In this document: piece by piece, positions 12,801 through 19,469 of the stretch
Layout of the letters: every line of letters starts with the position of its first letter
Numbering within the stretch: position 1 is the first letter of the stretch
Origin: a virus
Strand: one strand, 5' to 3'
Length of the DNA: 20,022 bases
IMG/VR virus record: IMGVR_UViG_3300009181_000464
Coordinates: 1-20,022 of that record
Translations under genes and position numbers: made by a program
Notes under the pieces: generated by a model
Database searches by the model: none
The model's input: only the letters and a program-made list of their open reading frames with translations
What the model was told of the DNA's origin: nothing

Positions 12801-13805
12801 TTAACCTCTTTTAAGTTGAGCAACCTGTTTAGCGTATTCTTCCAAAGGAACCCCAAGACGGCGAGCAATCGCTGCTTCGGATGCCTTCAGCCTAATACGA
12901 TTAGGCGGAGTGCTACGTGAGGCCGGAGCCACAACAGTAGCGGGTTTTGTTGCACGGCGCGGAGGTTCATCCTCGTAAGCCGGTTCTGATACCTTTTTCG
13001 AAGGTGTATCATCTTCATAGCTCTGAGCACCGTCATAGTACTCAGGAAATCGTCGACGCATTGTAGCGTCTACTCGTTTGTAGTATTCATCAGAACCCAC
13101 AAAGTTAGCACCGTGTTCCTTTGCCAGCTTTTGATGCAACCCGAGGGCGGAAGCTGTCATTTCAGGATCGGTACCAAACCAAGTGTTTTTCTGCATCCAA
13201 CTTTCATCTTTTGGAGTAACAGAAGGTTGATTTGTACTACGTTGTTGTATTTGTACATTATTTTCTTCGACTTGTAAAGGTCTCATGTTCTGAACCTTGT
13301 CAAGATTCAGCGTAGCCCGTGAAACTTCTGCTTGTGCGTCTACCACAGCATCGGAATCTCCAGACTCATAAGCTTCCTTATACTTCTTTTTGGCATTCTC
13401 AAATTCCATCTCTGCGGAACTTTTTGACTGCTCAATGTACGCCCTTGACCCAAGCGACACTTGTTCTTGTAGCTTGCGGTTCTGATCCCACAATTGCTTG
13501 GCTAGCTTCTCAGCAGCCTCGCGTTCACGCAGTGCTTCTTCTTTAGCACGGCGCTCATCGTGGTATCCACGTGTAAATTTCTTCAGACGGGTTTGGACTT
13601 TCTCGTCGTAAGAGGCGAGTTCATCTTCAGTGGGGTCTTCAGGTGGTGATTCATCGGGCTTGCGACCGCGATCTTTTTTAGGTGTGTCGTCTTCGATTTC
13701 TACATCAAATCCGCCATCATCTTCTTCTGCTGCGGGTTTACCCTTAGCTTCTTCCTCTACTTCATGAGGAAATTTAAAGTCATCTTCAAACTCAGTTTGT
13801 GCCAT
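12801..13805 (-). CDS. Probable scaffolding protein
   Basis: A 334-residue highly charged protein. Residues 1-70 are very acidic (AAEEDDGGFDVEIEDDTPKK, SPPEDPTEDELASYDEK). Residues about 70-175 form a long predicted coiled coil (KFTRGYHDERRAKEEALRER, EAAEKLAKQLWDQNRKLQEQ, EFENAKKKYKEAYESGDSDA). The C-terminal part is Pro/Glu/Lys-rich and ends in a basic helix (IRLKASEAAIARRLGVPLEE, KQVAQLKRG). Acidic N-terminus, coiled coil and basic C-terminal helix are the usual layout of phage internal scaffolds, whose basic tail contacts the capsid protein. Position between portal and capsid genes agrees. Strong Shine-Dalgarno site (TAAGGAG with the upstream stop). No protease gene is visible. Confidence 0.8.
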   Translation of the reverse strand: MAQTEFEDDFKFPHEVEEEAKGKPAAEEDDGGFDVEIEDDTPKKDRGRKPDESPPEDPTEDELASYDEKVQTRLKKFTRGYHDERRAKEEALREREAAEKLAKQLWDQNRKLQEQVSLGSRAYIEQSKSSAEMEFENAKKKYKEAYESGDSDAVVDAQAEVSRATLNLDKVQNMRPLQVEENNVQIQQRSTNQPSVTPKDESWMQKNTWFGTDPEMTASALGLHQKLAKEHGANFVGSDEYYKRVDATMRRRFPEYYDGAQSYEDDTPSKKVSEPAYEDEPPRRATKPATVVAPASRSTPPNRIRLKASEAAIARRLGVPLEEYAKQVAQLKRG

Positions 13806-13815
13806 TAGTTACTCC

Positions 13816-14226
13816 TTATGCTGCACGTGTAATTCCACGGGGGTCTTCCACAACTGCTTCAACCGAATCATCATTGAGGATACGGAATTCACGGCCATGG
13901 ATCTTCAGACGGGTGCCTGAATTTGGGCGGCAGATGATGAAATCACCTTCCTTGCAACTCGGCCCGCTAGGGAAACGAGTGGTATCTTTATAGCAGTCAG
14001 GCCCAAGCTTGACGACAAATAGAACGGGAGTGAGTACTTCCTCAAAATGCATTGATTGGCTGGATTTTATAATTCCAACCTCACTATCTGCGTACTCCTG
14101 CATAGCTTCAGGCACCACACACAAAATGTGAAATGTACGTGGGTCAGGCAACTGCTTAGCTTTGTCTTCAGATGGCTTATTAAGAATGCCAGACAAGTCA
14201 ACAGCAGCGAGGTCAAATTCAGTCAT
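13816..14226 (-). CDS. GroES-like co-chaperonin (Cpn10)
   Basis: A 136-residue protein. Residues about 30-133 follow the Cpn10 pattern: an initial strand (RTFHILCVVPEAMQ), a loop where GroES has its GroEL-binding mobile loop (YADSEVGIIKSSQSMHFEEV), a beta-barrel return (LTPVLFVVKLGPDCY), the CKEGDFIICRPNSGTRLKI segment equivalent to VGDIV in GroES, and the final strands (REFRILNDDSVEAVVEDPRG). It probably acts with the host GroEL, or replaces host GroES, to fold the capsid protein, as T4 gp31 does. An upstream ATG at 14256 exists. I chose 14226 because GGAG lies seven bases before it and because it slightly overlaps the upstream gene's end. Its stop forms part of the scaffold gene's ribosome site. 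Confidence 0.85.
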   Translation of the reverse strand: MTEFDLAAVDLSGILNKPSEDKAKQLPDPRTFHILCVVPEAMQEYADSEVGIIKSSQSMHFEEVLTPVLFVVKLGPDCYKDTTRFPSGPSCKEGDFIICRPNSGTRLKIHGREFRILNDDSVEAVVEDPRGITRAA

Positions 14227-14416
14227 CAGATTTCTCCATTTTTTGCACGAGGTCATTAATAATGTTTTCTGCTAGGTTAAGACCTCGGATTACCCCACAG
14301 ATACTTCGATACTCTTCAATGTCAGCGGCTCTGCCGTTGGCAAGATGAAAAGCTTGCTCTTCTTTTAACTTCTCAATCTCTTTAGCGACGTGCGCTAATA
14401 GTTTGTAGTCGTTCAA
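14219..14416 (-). CDS. Small helical protein of the portal-scaffold interval, TTG start
   Basis: A 65-residue, mostly helical protein (LAHVAKEIEKLKEEQAFHLA, then NGRAADIEEYRSICGVIRGL and NLAENIINDLVQKMEK). The HLANGRAADxxxYRxxCGxIRGL pattern is one I know from small unannotated genes beside phage portal genes. The start is TTG at 14416, which overlaps the portal stop as TTGA and has a good ribosome site (GGGAG a few bases before). No ATG is available near the N-terminus of the conserved part. Expression is probably tied to portal translation. A role as an assembly factor or portal partner is inferred from position only. Confidence 0.78.
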   Translation of the reverse strand: MNDYKLLAHVAKEIEKLKEEQAFHLANGRAADIEEYRSICGVIRGLNLAENIINDLVQKMEKSDD

Positions 14417-16914
14417 TCTCTCTCCCTCTTAGGTTTTTGATTTGCTCTTTGGCCTGCCATTTGGATGGCCATCTGAGCCTTGTGCTTGGCGATGTCAGCG
14501 CCAATTCTTACCCCTTCAAGCTCTTGGTGCTTTTGAAGTTTGTCTTTTGCAGCGGCTGCGCTTGCACCAACTTGCATAGCCGCAATTTCTTTCTGAGCCG
14601 CAATACGTGACTCTTCAATCTTGAGTTGGTCAGCTTTAGCTGCCGCGTCAATCTGTTGTTTTTGTGCCTTAAGCTGGAGCTCTTGCATTTTGATTTGCAA
14701 CTCTTGCTGCTGCATCTGGATGAGGGGATCCTGCATTTGCTGCTGTACTTGCTGTTGAGCCGCCGCTGCTTGAGCTTGTTGAGTCATACGAGTTGACGCC
14801 TGTGCAGCAAGCTGTGCAACTTGTGCAGCCACTTCTGGAGCCATGTTCTTTTCTTGCTCCTCTGTTGGTAACAACAAGCCAACTGTCTGCTCAATCTCCT
14901 TGCGATACGCGTATGCCAAGTGCTCGTTGATGTGAGCCATCATTGCTGCAGTGAGTGCTTGACCTTGTGGAGTCTGCTGAATAAGCCCCATGATCTTGGG
15001 GTTCTGAAGCATGCTTGTGTGCACTGCAATATGAGCTTGGTGATCCTGCTCAATAAACGCTTTAGCAGGTTTGCCAGTCAACACGTTCTGGTTCTCTTGC
15101 ACTGGGTCTGTAGCTTTAGCATCATCCTCAATCGGGATCAACTTAGCTGCGTTCTTGATACCCAACACCTCAATCATCTGGCGGTGCAAGAGTGGCAAGT
15201 TGTACAGTTGTGGTGCTGTCTGCGCGAGTTGAAGTGCGGCTTGATACTGCACAATCTTCTGCGCCATCGTTGCCGCGTTTGGATCGCTCACAGGAATTAC
15301 AGCAACCATGTCGTAGTCAGACTTCTTAGCACGACGTGAACCATCCACTGGCTCGTAGTCATACTCTTCTGGTGTGTAGTCAGCGATGATTGCTTTCAAA
15401 AGACGGAACTCTTGACGCATTGAGTAGTGCATACGTGCTTGCACGGCACCCATCACCTTCAACGTACGCTCAAGAATTGCCAGTGTTGTACCCACGGGTG
15501 CTTGCGCACTCATGTCGCTAACGTTCATGTCTCCTGCGGATGCGAACTGTCTACCCTCTTGCACAATGTTCTGGAACAAGGCGAAGAGAACCTGACTGGG
15601 TTCTTTGTACGGCAGTGGCAAAATGTTGTCTCGGATGGATCCGCTTGGTACGTCAACATCACGAAACTCTCCCGGTGCGATAGGCGTGTCGTCGCCCTTG
15701 ACCCTGAGTCCTCGTGACTTGAGGCCTCCCGGTAAGTTAGATAGCGTACCTGCATCAACGAGCTGCCTGATGAGCATGGTCGCGCTCTTCGCATATCCGC
15801 CGATAAGGTGAATGAGACCATATCCATAAAAGCCAAACCCCGGTATATATTGGTAATGTACAAAGTGCTGACGCTTAATGTGCAACTCATCATCTTCATA
15901 CCAATTGCGGCGAATAGCAAGAATCTTAGTTGTTGCTTTCTCAACAGTCACAACATAGGGCAGTGCTATGCCCGTCATCTCACCATCTTTGTCCTTGTGC
16001 TCGTATCCCTTCAAGTCAAGGTCAACGTGCATCTCAAGTATGCGGAACCGCTCATCCTGCAGTGCTGACATGCCTGTCTCTTCAGCTTTCTGTTTCTCAA
16101 TATCATCAAGCTCACCGGAGGGTTCACCTAAATCTACGTCGCTGTAGAACCCAGCTTCTTGAAGTTTAAGAATCTCATTCTCAGTCTTACGCATCACGTG
16201 CGTGACCCGCTCGGCACGCTCTAAATTAGATGCGCCATAGGGAACAACAATGTCTTCCGCTGGGATGAACATTGCAACTTGACGTCCAATGCTTGGGTCG
16301 TAGTAAACCTTCTTAAACGCTGAGCCAGACAGAGGTAAATTCCACAATAACTTCTCATGCTCTGGGCGGTACTCAACCATTACCTCAGTAAGCTGGTAGT
16401 TCATGTCTTCTCTTACGCGAGCAGATGCTTCTTCTTTTACAGGCGTATCTTTCCCCAAGATTTGCGTCTTTACTGGGCCAGCAGCGGGGAACGTCTCCAT
16501 GATGCCTTCACTTTGAAAGCGCACAACGGACTCAGTCAACATGGGGTGAAACACACCACAAGCACCGTTCCATGGCTCTGTTCTTTCCTCGTACTTGAGA
16601 CCCAGTAGCTTCAAGCCTTCAACGTAGGTTCTGATCCAATCTTTACGATCGTTGATGTCTTTATCAAAATCAGCAACCAACTCACCACCTAAAGAATCAA
16701 GCGCACTGTCAGACATAAAGTCAGCAAGGTTGGCATCAAAGTCTTCGTCGGTATTCTCGTCATCGGGAGAGAGTTCAATCTCAATATCACCCATGCCAAT
16801 ACGTACGCTTTCTGGGTCTTCGATCTCAATCTCCAATGGAGGAGCCATACCCATATCATCTTCAATACCCAAGGGGGCTGCGTACAAACCTTTGTCCATA
16901 GAACTTGTTGCCAT
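14413..16914 (-). CDS. Portal protein (P22-like)
   Basis: An 833-residue protein. After an acidic N-terminus (IEIEDPESVRIGMGDIEIEL) comes the P22-type portal core: WIRTYVEGLKLLGLKYEERT, EPWNGACGVFHPMLTESVVR, KKVYYDPSIGRQVAMFIPAE, HYQYIPGFGFYGYGLIHLIG, SQVLFALFQNIVQEGRQFAS and MSAQAPVGTTLAILERTLKV. The last 130 or so residues are Gln/Ala-rich and predicted as a long coiled coil (QMQQQELQIKMQELQLKAQK), the barrel helix known for P22 portal. Twelve copies would form the DNA entry ring and dock terminase. Length agrees with this family. Shine-Dalgarno site TAAGGA uses the terL stop, nine bases before ATG. Confidence 0.95.
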   Translation of the reverse strand: MATSSMDKGLYAAPLGIEDDMGMAPPLEIEIEDPESVRIGMGDIEIELSPDDENTDEDFDANLADFMSDSALDSLGGELVADFDKDINDRKDWIRTYVEGLKLLGLKYEERTEPWNGACGVFHPMLTESVVRFQSEGIMETFPAAGPVKTQILGKDTPVKEEASARVREDMNYQLTEVMVEYRPEHEKLLWNLPLSGSAFKKVYYDPSIGRQVAMFIPAEDIVVPYGASNLERAERVTHVMRKTENEILKLQEAGFYSDVDLGEPSGELDDIEKQKAEETGMSALQDERFRILEMHVDLDLKGYEHKDKDGEMTGIALPYVVTVEKATTKILAIRRNWYEDDELHIKRQHFVHYQYIPGFGFYGYGLIHLIGGYAKSATMLIRQLVDAGTLSNLPGGLKSRGLRVKGDDTPIAPGEFRDVDVPSGSIRDNILPLPYKEPSQVLFALFQNIVQEGRQFASAGDMNVSDMSAQAPVGTTLAILERTLKVMGAVQARMHYSMRQEFRLLKAIIADYTPEEYDYEPVDGSRRAKKSDYDMVAVIPVSDPNAATMAQKIVQYQAALQLAQTAPQLYNLPLLHRQMIEVLGIKNAAKLIPIEDDAKATDPVQENQNVLTGKPAKAFIEQDHQAHIAVHTSMLQNPKIMGLIQQTPQGQALTAAMMAHINEHLAYAYRKEIEQTVGLLLPTEEQEKNMAPEVAAQVAQLAAQASTRMTQQAQAAAAQQQVQQQMQDPLIQMQQQELQIKMQELQLKAQKQQIDAAAKADQLKIEESRIAAQKEIAAMQVGASAAAAKDKLQKHQELEGVRIGADIAKHKAQMAIQMAGQRANQKPKRERD

Positions 16915-16923
16915 TTTTAATCC

Positions 16924-18450
16924 TTAAACTGTGTAAAACCGCTCGCGGCGGTGGCTTTTAAACCATTGAATTTCTTCGGGTTCATCGCTTGGTAAACGTA
17001 AGAACCCACCCTGACGAAAGCGCATTAACGCTAGAGTTGTTGCGTCAACCAAGTCATCATGCTCCCCAGATGGGAACGCCGCAATCTCGTCCACTAACTC
17101 TTCTGCCCAGCGGGTCTGTGGAACCCACACTTTTCCACTTGCAATTATGTCTGAGACTGAGTTCAAACGGGCAATTTTGTCTTGGCCCTTACTAGGCGTG
17201 TACTCTTGCACCGGTATGCCCATTGCTCTCAGGTCATAGATCAACGGCGCACCGGACGCTTTCTTCTCCACAATCAGTGAGTCAGGCTCATACTCTTTAT
17301 ATTCTCTGAGCACGTCTCGTTTCAGTTCTGGGAACTCAACCCGCTTTTTATACGTGTTGAGAAGAATGATATTCGGCGCAAAGTTGTCCTCTTCACAGTT
17401 GAAGATGCCCCACGTCGTACCTGCGGAATAGTCAGCCCGCTGGGTTTTCTCAAACGCCGTGTCCCATGACTGGAGGATGTAATCGCAAATGGGCGGAGCG
17501 TCTTTATCCCACCACTTCCACCAATCGCGCTTAACAATAGCTGACTCGTTACCTACAGGATTCTGCTGATATTGGGCTTGCCACTTGGAATTTGGCAGTT
17601 CTTCACGAAGTGCTTCAAGCTCTTCAAGACTCCAAAACTGGGGCCAAAGTGGTCTTCCAGAGGGCAAAATAGCAGGGAATTCAATGACTTCCCACTCTTC
17701 ACCACTGCGTTGCGCTGCACTTTTTAGCACCTGACCGGTCAAATCTCGCTGTGCCCAGCGTGTCATAACTACAACAATAGCTCCACCCGGCTGCAAACGC
17801 TGACGAGGGCCGGATGTATACCACTCATACACCTTGTCATACACTTCTGGGTTACTAGCTGCCATCGCAGCCTCTTGTTCTGAGTGCGGATCGTCAATAA
17901 TGAGCACATCTGCGCCCTTACCGGTCACTGTACCGCCCACACCAATCGCAAAATAGTCACCACCCTTGCTGGTATTCCATCTTCCGGCTGCTTTTGAGTC
18001 TTGTTGGAGCGCTAAATTGGGAAAAATGCTGCTGTAAACCTCAGAATCCACCAAATTTCGCACTTTTCGACCAAAACCTACCGCCAATTCGCCCGTATTA
18101 GACGCCTGAATAACTTTTTTATGTGGAAACTTACCCAAAAACCAAGCTGGAAGCAAGTATGAAGCAAACTCAGACTTAGTATGACGGGGAGGCATATTAA
18201 TAATAAGCCGCTTACAAGTCCCGTTTGCCACACGTTCAAAGGCATCCGCCATTCTCTTGTGGTGTGCACCAGAAATGAATGTGGGCCATACTCGTTCAAC
18301 GAACTTGATGAATTTTTCTTGGCATAGTTCACGGTCTTTGAGTTTCTCGAGTTTAATCAGTGAGGCTTCCAGCACGCGCAGGTCAGCTTCCGACATCTTG
18401 CCGGACTTAATCGCCGCTTCGATCTCTTTAAGCGTTAGGTTGTTGGACAT
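16924..18450 (-). CDS. terL: Terminase large subunit
   Basis: A 508-residue DNA-packaging motor. The ATPase part has a variant Walker A (residues 87-93, PPRHTKS), Walker B (182-188, VLIIDDP), and the VMTRW coupling segment at 228-232. The nuclease part is RuvC-like, with acidic residues at Asp330 (SWDTAF), Glu395 (LIVEKK) and Asp465/466/469 (HDDLVDA). The enzyme cuts concatemeric DNA and pumps it into the head through the portal encoded next. Length is normal. The ATG at 18450 has a poor ribosome site but overlaps the small subunit gene by 23 bases, so it is probably translated by coupling. No frameshift or missing catalytic residue is seen. Confidence 0.96.
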   Translation of the reverse strand: MSNNLTLKEIEAAIKSGKMSEADLRVLEASLIKLEKLKDRELCQEKFIKFVERVWPTFISGAHHKRMADAFERVANGTCKRLIINMPPRHTKSEFASYLLPAWFLGKFPHKKVIQASNTGELAVGFGRKVRNLVDSEVYSSIFPNLALQQDSKAAGRWNTSKGGDYFAIGVGGTVTGKGADVLIIDDPHSEQEAAMAASNPEVYDKVYEWYTSGPRQRLQPGGAIVVVMTRWAQRDLTGQVLKSAAQRSGEEWEVIEFPAILPSGRPLWPQFWSLEELEALREELPNSKWQAQYQQNPVGNESAIVKRDWWKWWDKDAPPICDYILQSWDTAFEKTQRADYSAGTTWGIFNCEEDNFAPNIILLNTYKKRVEFPELKRDVLREYKEYEPDSLIVEKKASGAPLIYDLRAMGIPVQEYTPSKGQDKIARLNSVSDIIASGKVWVPQTRWAEELVDEIAAFPSGEHDDLVDATTLALMRFRQGGFLRLPSDEPEEIQWFKSHRRERFYTV

Positions 18451-19048
18451 CAGGTACGTCTTGGCGGGTATTTTCTGATTCGAATCCCGCGTCTGTTGAT
18501 TCGCTTGGGCCTAGTAGCGTATCCAGATCATCTAGGGGCGTTACATCCGTAACATCTGCATTCATGAGCCGTTTGATGCGTTCTTTAATAGAGTCTTCCA
18601 AACCTTTGCTCGTAGTGTGGTGCACAGTAATCTCACTACGTTCAGTGAACAGGCCAATATCGGAATGTTTGCCCAAAAGCTCAAGCGCTTTGATCTCAAT
18701 CTTGGCATCACCGCAGTCAGACAGGGTGACTAACTTATTGGTAATGTATGTGCGTGCTTGCTGAATATCTGCAAAAGCTTGGAAGTCAAACTTCTTAATA
18801 AGGACTGATGCCGCTTTCGCTTCTGCCGGTACGGATATGTGCTTAGGTGCAGTGGGTTTATCGGTACCGTTAAAAAGCTCCGCTGTTTTGTGCAGGTCTT
18901 TATCTTCGTAGTCAAGGCCGGGGCCGAGCTTATCGATCAGGTTTGAGGTATTTACAGCGATGGCGATGCCGTCCTTGTGAGTCTTGGGTTGCTCATCGGA
19001 CATATCAAATGGCAGAGGCTTGTCTGCGCTTGGCTGTATTTCAATCAT
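18428..19048 (-). CDS. terS: Probable terminase small subunit
   Basis: A 206-residue protein encoded just before, and overlapping, terL. The N-terminal 65 residues are variable. The middle is helical (ASVLIKKFDFQAFADIQQAR, TYITNKLVTLSDCGDAKIEI, KALELLGKHSDIGLFTERSE), a pattern typical of small terminase subunits that recognise phage DNA at the packaging site. It continues with ITVHHTTSKGLEDSIKERIK and an acidic, low-complexity C-terminus. The start could be ATG at 19048 or GTG at 19054; neither has a good Shine-Dalgarno site, and the six-base difference is minor. First gene of the minus-strand operon, downstream of the candidate promoters at 19079-19107 and 19241-19270. The family is assigned from position and helix pattern. 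Confidence 0.83.
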   Translation of the reverse strand: MIEIQPSADKPLPFDMSDEQPKTHKDGIAIAVNTSNLIDKLGPGLDYEDKDLHKTAELFNGTDKPTAPKHISVPAEAKAASVLIKKFDFQAFADIQQARTYITNKLVTLSDCGDAKIEIKALELLGKHSDIGLFTERSEITVHHTTSKGLEDSIKERIKRLMNADVTDVTPLDDLDTLLGPSESTDAGFESENTRQDVPDVQQPNA

Positions 19049-19078
19049 AGGCACCGAGTAGTTATCGGGAATGGCCGA

Positions 19079-19107
19079 AATGTAACACTGTTTTTAATTT
19101 TTTGCAA
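19079..19107 (-). promoter_or_regulatory. Candidate late-operon promoter (proximal)
   Basis: Read on the minus strand: -35 TTGCAA (19102-19107), a 17-base spacer and -10 TACATT (19079-19084) preceded by TGT, an extended -10 element. Transcription would start about 20 bases before the small terminase start. It shares the TTGCAA box and extended -10 with the plus-strand promoter at 19354-19382. The -10 matches only four of six consensus bases and the area is A/T-rich, so chance is possible. Confidence 0.45.
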
Positions 19108-19240
19108 AAATTTTTTTTGATGGCTCGATTTATTTTGCACCGGGGGGTGTTTCTAGATTGGGCTTGATAACGTTGTGGTACAGAATTGTATAGGGGGTGG
19201 GGGGATTTTTAAAAATGAGTATCGAGTGAGCAACACACTG

Positions 19241-19270
19241 TGTATAGGATCACGGGACTCCTTATGTCAA
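19241..19270 (-). promoter_or_regulatory. Candidate late-operon promoter (distal)
   Basis: Read on the minus strand: a perfect -35 TTGACA (19265-19270), an 18-base spacer and -10 TATACA (19241-19246). The transcript would carry a leader of about 185 bases before the small terminase gene. This is the best sigma-70-type match on this strand, but activity is unproven. Confidence 0.55.
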
Positions 19271-19303
19271 AAATGGGGTGGTGGGGTGTCGGTGTCGTCA
19301 ATA

Positions 19304-19319
19304 TCTAACATTTGTTAGA
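19304..19319. promoter_or_regulatory. Palindromic operator candidate TCTAACA-TT-TGTTAGA
   Basis: Seven-base perfect inverted repeat with a two-base spacer, lying between the distal minus-strand promoter (19241-19270) and the plus-strand promoter (19354-19382). Size and symmetry fit a dimeric regulator site. No regulator gene is in the window. Confidence 0.5.
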
Positions 19320-19349
19320 CCATGCCCCTATTGAAATATCGTATAGAAA

Positions 19350-19364
19350 ACACTTGCAAAGTGT
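19350..19364. promoter_or_regulatory. Palindromic operator candidate ACACTT-GCA-AAGTGT over the -35 box
   Basis: Six-base perfect inverted repeat with a three-base spacer. It covers the -35 hexamer TTGCAA (19354-19359) of the plus-strand promoter, so a bound protein would block polymerase. Its centre is about 45 bases from the centre of the palindrome at 19304-19319. Confidence 0.5.
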
Positions 19365-19382
19365 ACCACGTTTTGCTAATAT
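19354..19382 (+). promoter_or_regulatory. Sigma-70-type promoter with extended -10 for the plus-strand gene
   Basis: -35 TTGCAA (19354-19359), exactly 17 bases of spacer, and -10 TAATAT (19377-19382) preceded by TGC (extended -10). Start expected near 19389, giving a leader of about 80 bases before the ATG at 19470. Best promoter match in the window. Confidence 0.75.
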
Positions 19383-19393
19383 AGACCTATGGC

Positions 19394-19448
19394 AACAAAA
19401 AAGTTTTGTTTCCATGCTTAGGTGATCGGCGGATATTCCAAGATCACC
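19394..19448 (+). promoter_or_regulatory. Leader RNA with two hairpins
   Basis: In the predicted leader of the plus-strand gene, AACAAAA (19394-19400) pairs with TTTTGTT (19404-19410) and GGTGATC (19421-19427) pairs with GATCACC (19442-19448) around a 14-base loop. The second hairpin ends about ten bases before the AAAGG ribosome site at 19458-19462. They could influence translation or mRNA stability; the first lacks G/C and is not a terminator. Confidence 0.45.
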
Positions 19449-19469
19449 ATTGTTAGAAAAGGTTAGATT

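Larger units (their letters stand above)
19055..19469. other. Divergent intergenic control region
   Basis: These 415 bases lie between the minus-strand late operon and the plus-strand 178-residue gene and hold no convincing gene. Contents from left to right: A/T tracts with the palindrome TTTTTGCAAAAA (19099-19110), G runs on the plus strand (19142-19147, 19193-19204, 19275-19286), the 12-base palindrome ATTTTTAAAAAT (19205-19216), ACACA-C-TGTGT (19233-19243), two minus-strand promoter candidates, two strong palindromes and one plus-strand promoter. The density of symmetric sites fits a regulatory hub. Any replication or packaging-site function is untested. Confidence 0.7.

Noticed and set aside
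14920-15944. Open frames of 139 codons on both strands inside the portal gene
   Set aside because: They overlap a complete, well-conserved portal gene in other frames, have Cys/His/Leu-rich translations without motifs, and lack ribosome sites.
19099-19120. Terminator at the T/A tracts before terS
   Set aside because: The TTTTTGCAAAAA palindrome has almost no G/C pairs in the stem and no stable loop, so it would not terminate transcription efficiently.
19164-19193. Second plus-strand promoter (TTGATA followed by GTATAG)
   Set aside because: At 17-18 bases spacing the -10 matches poorly, and the better TATAGG reading needs about 19 bases. The promoter at 19354-19382 is much better and nearer to the gene.
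19142-19204. G-quadruplex from plus-strand G runs
   Set aside because: The runs are separated by loops far longer than usual for stable quadruplexes. I report only the G-rich composition.
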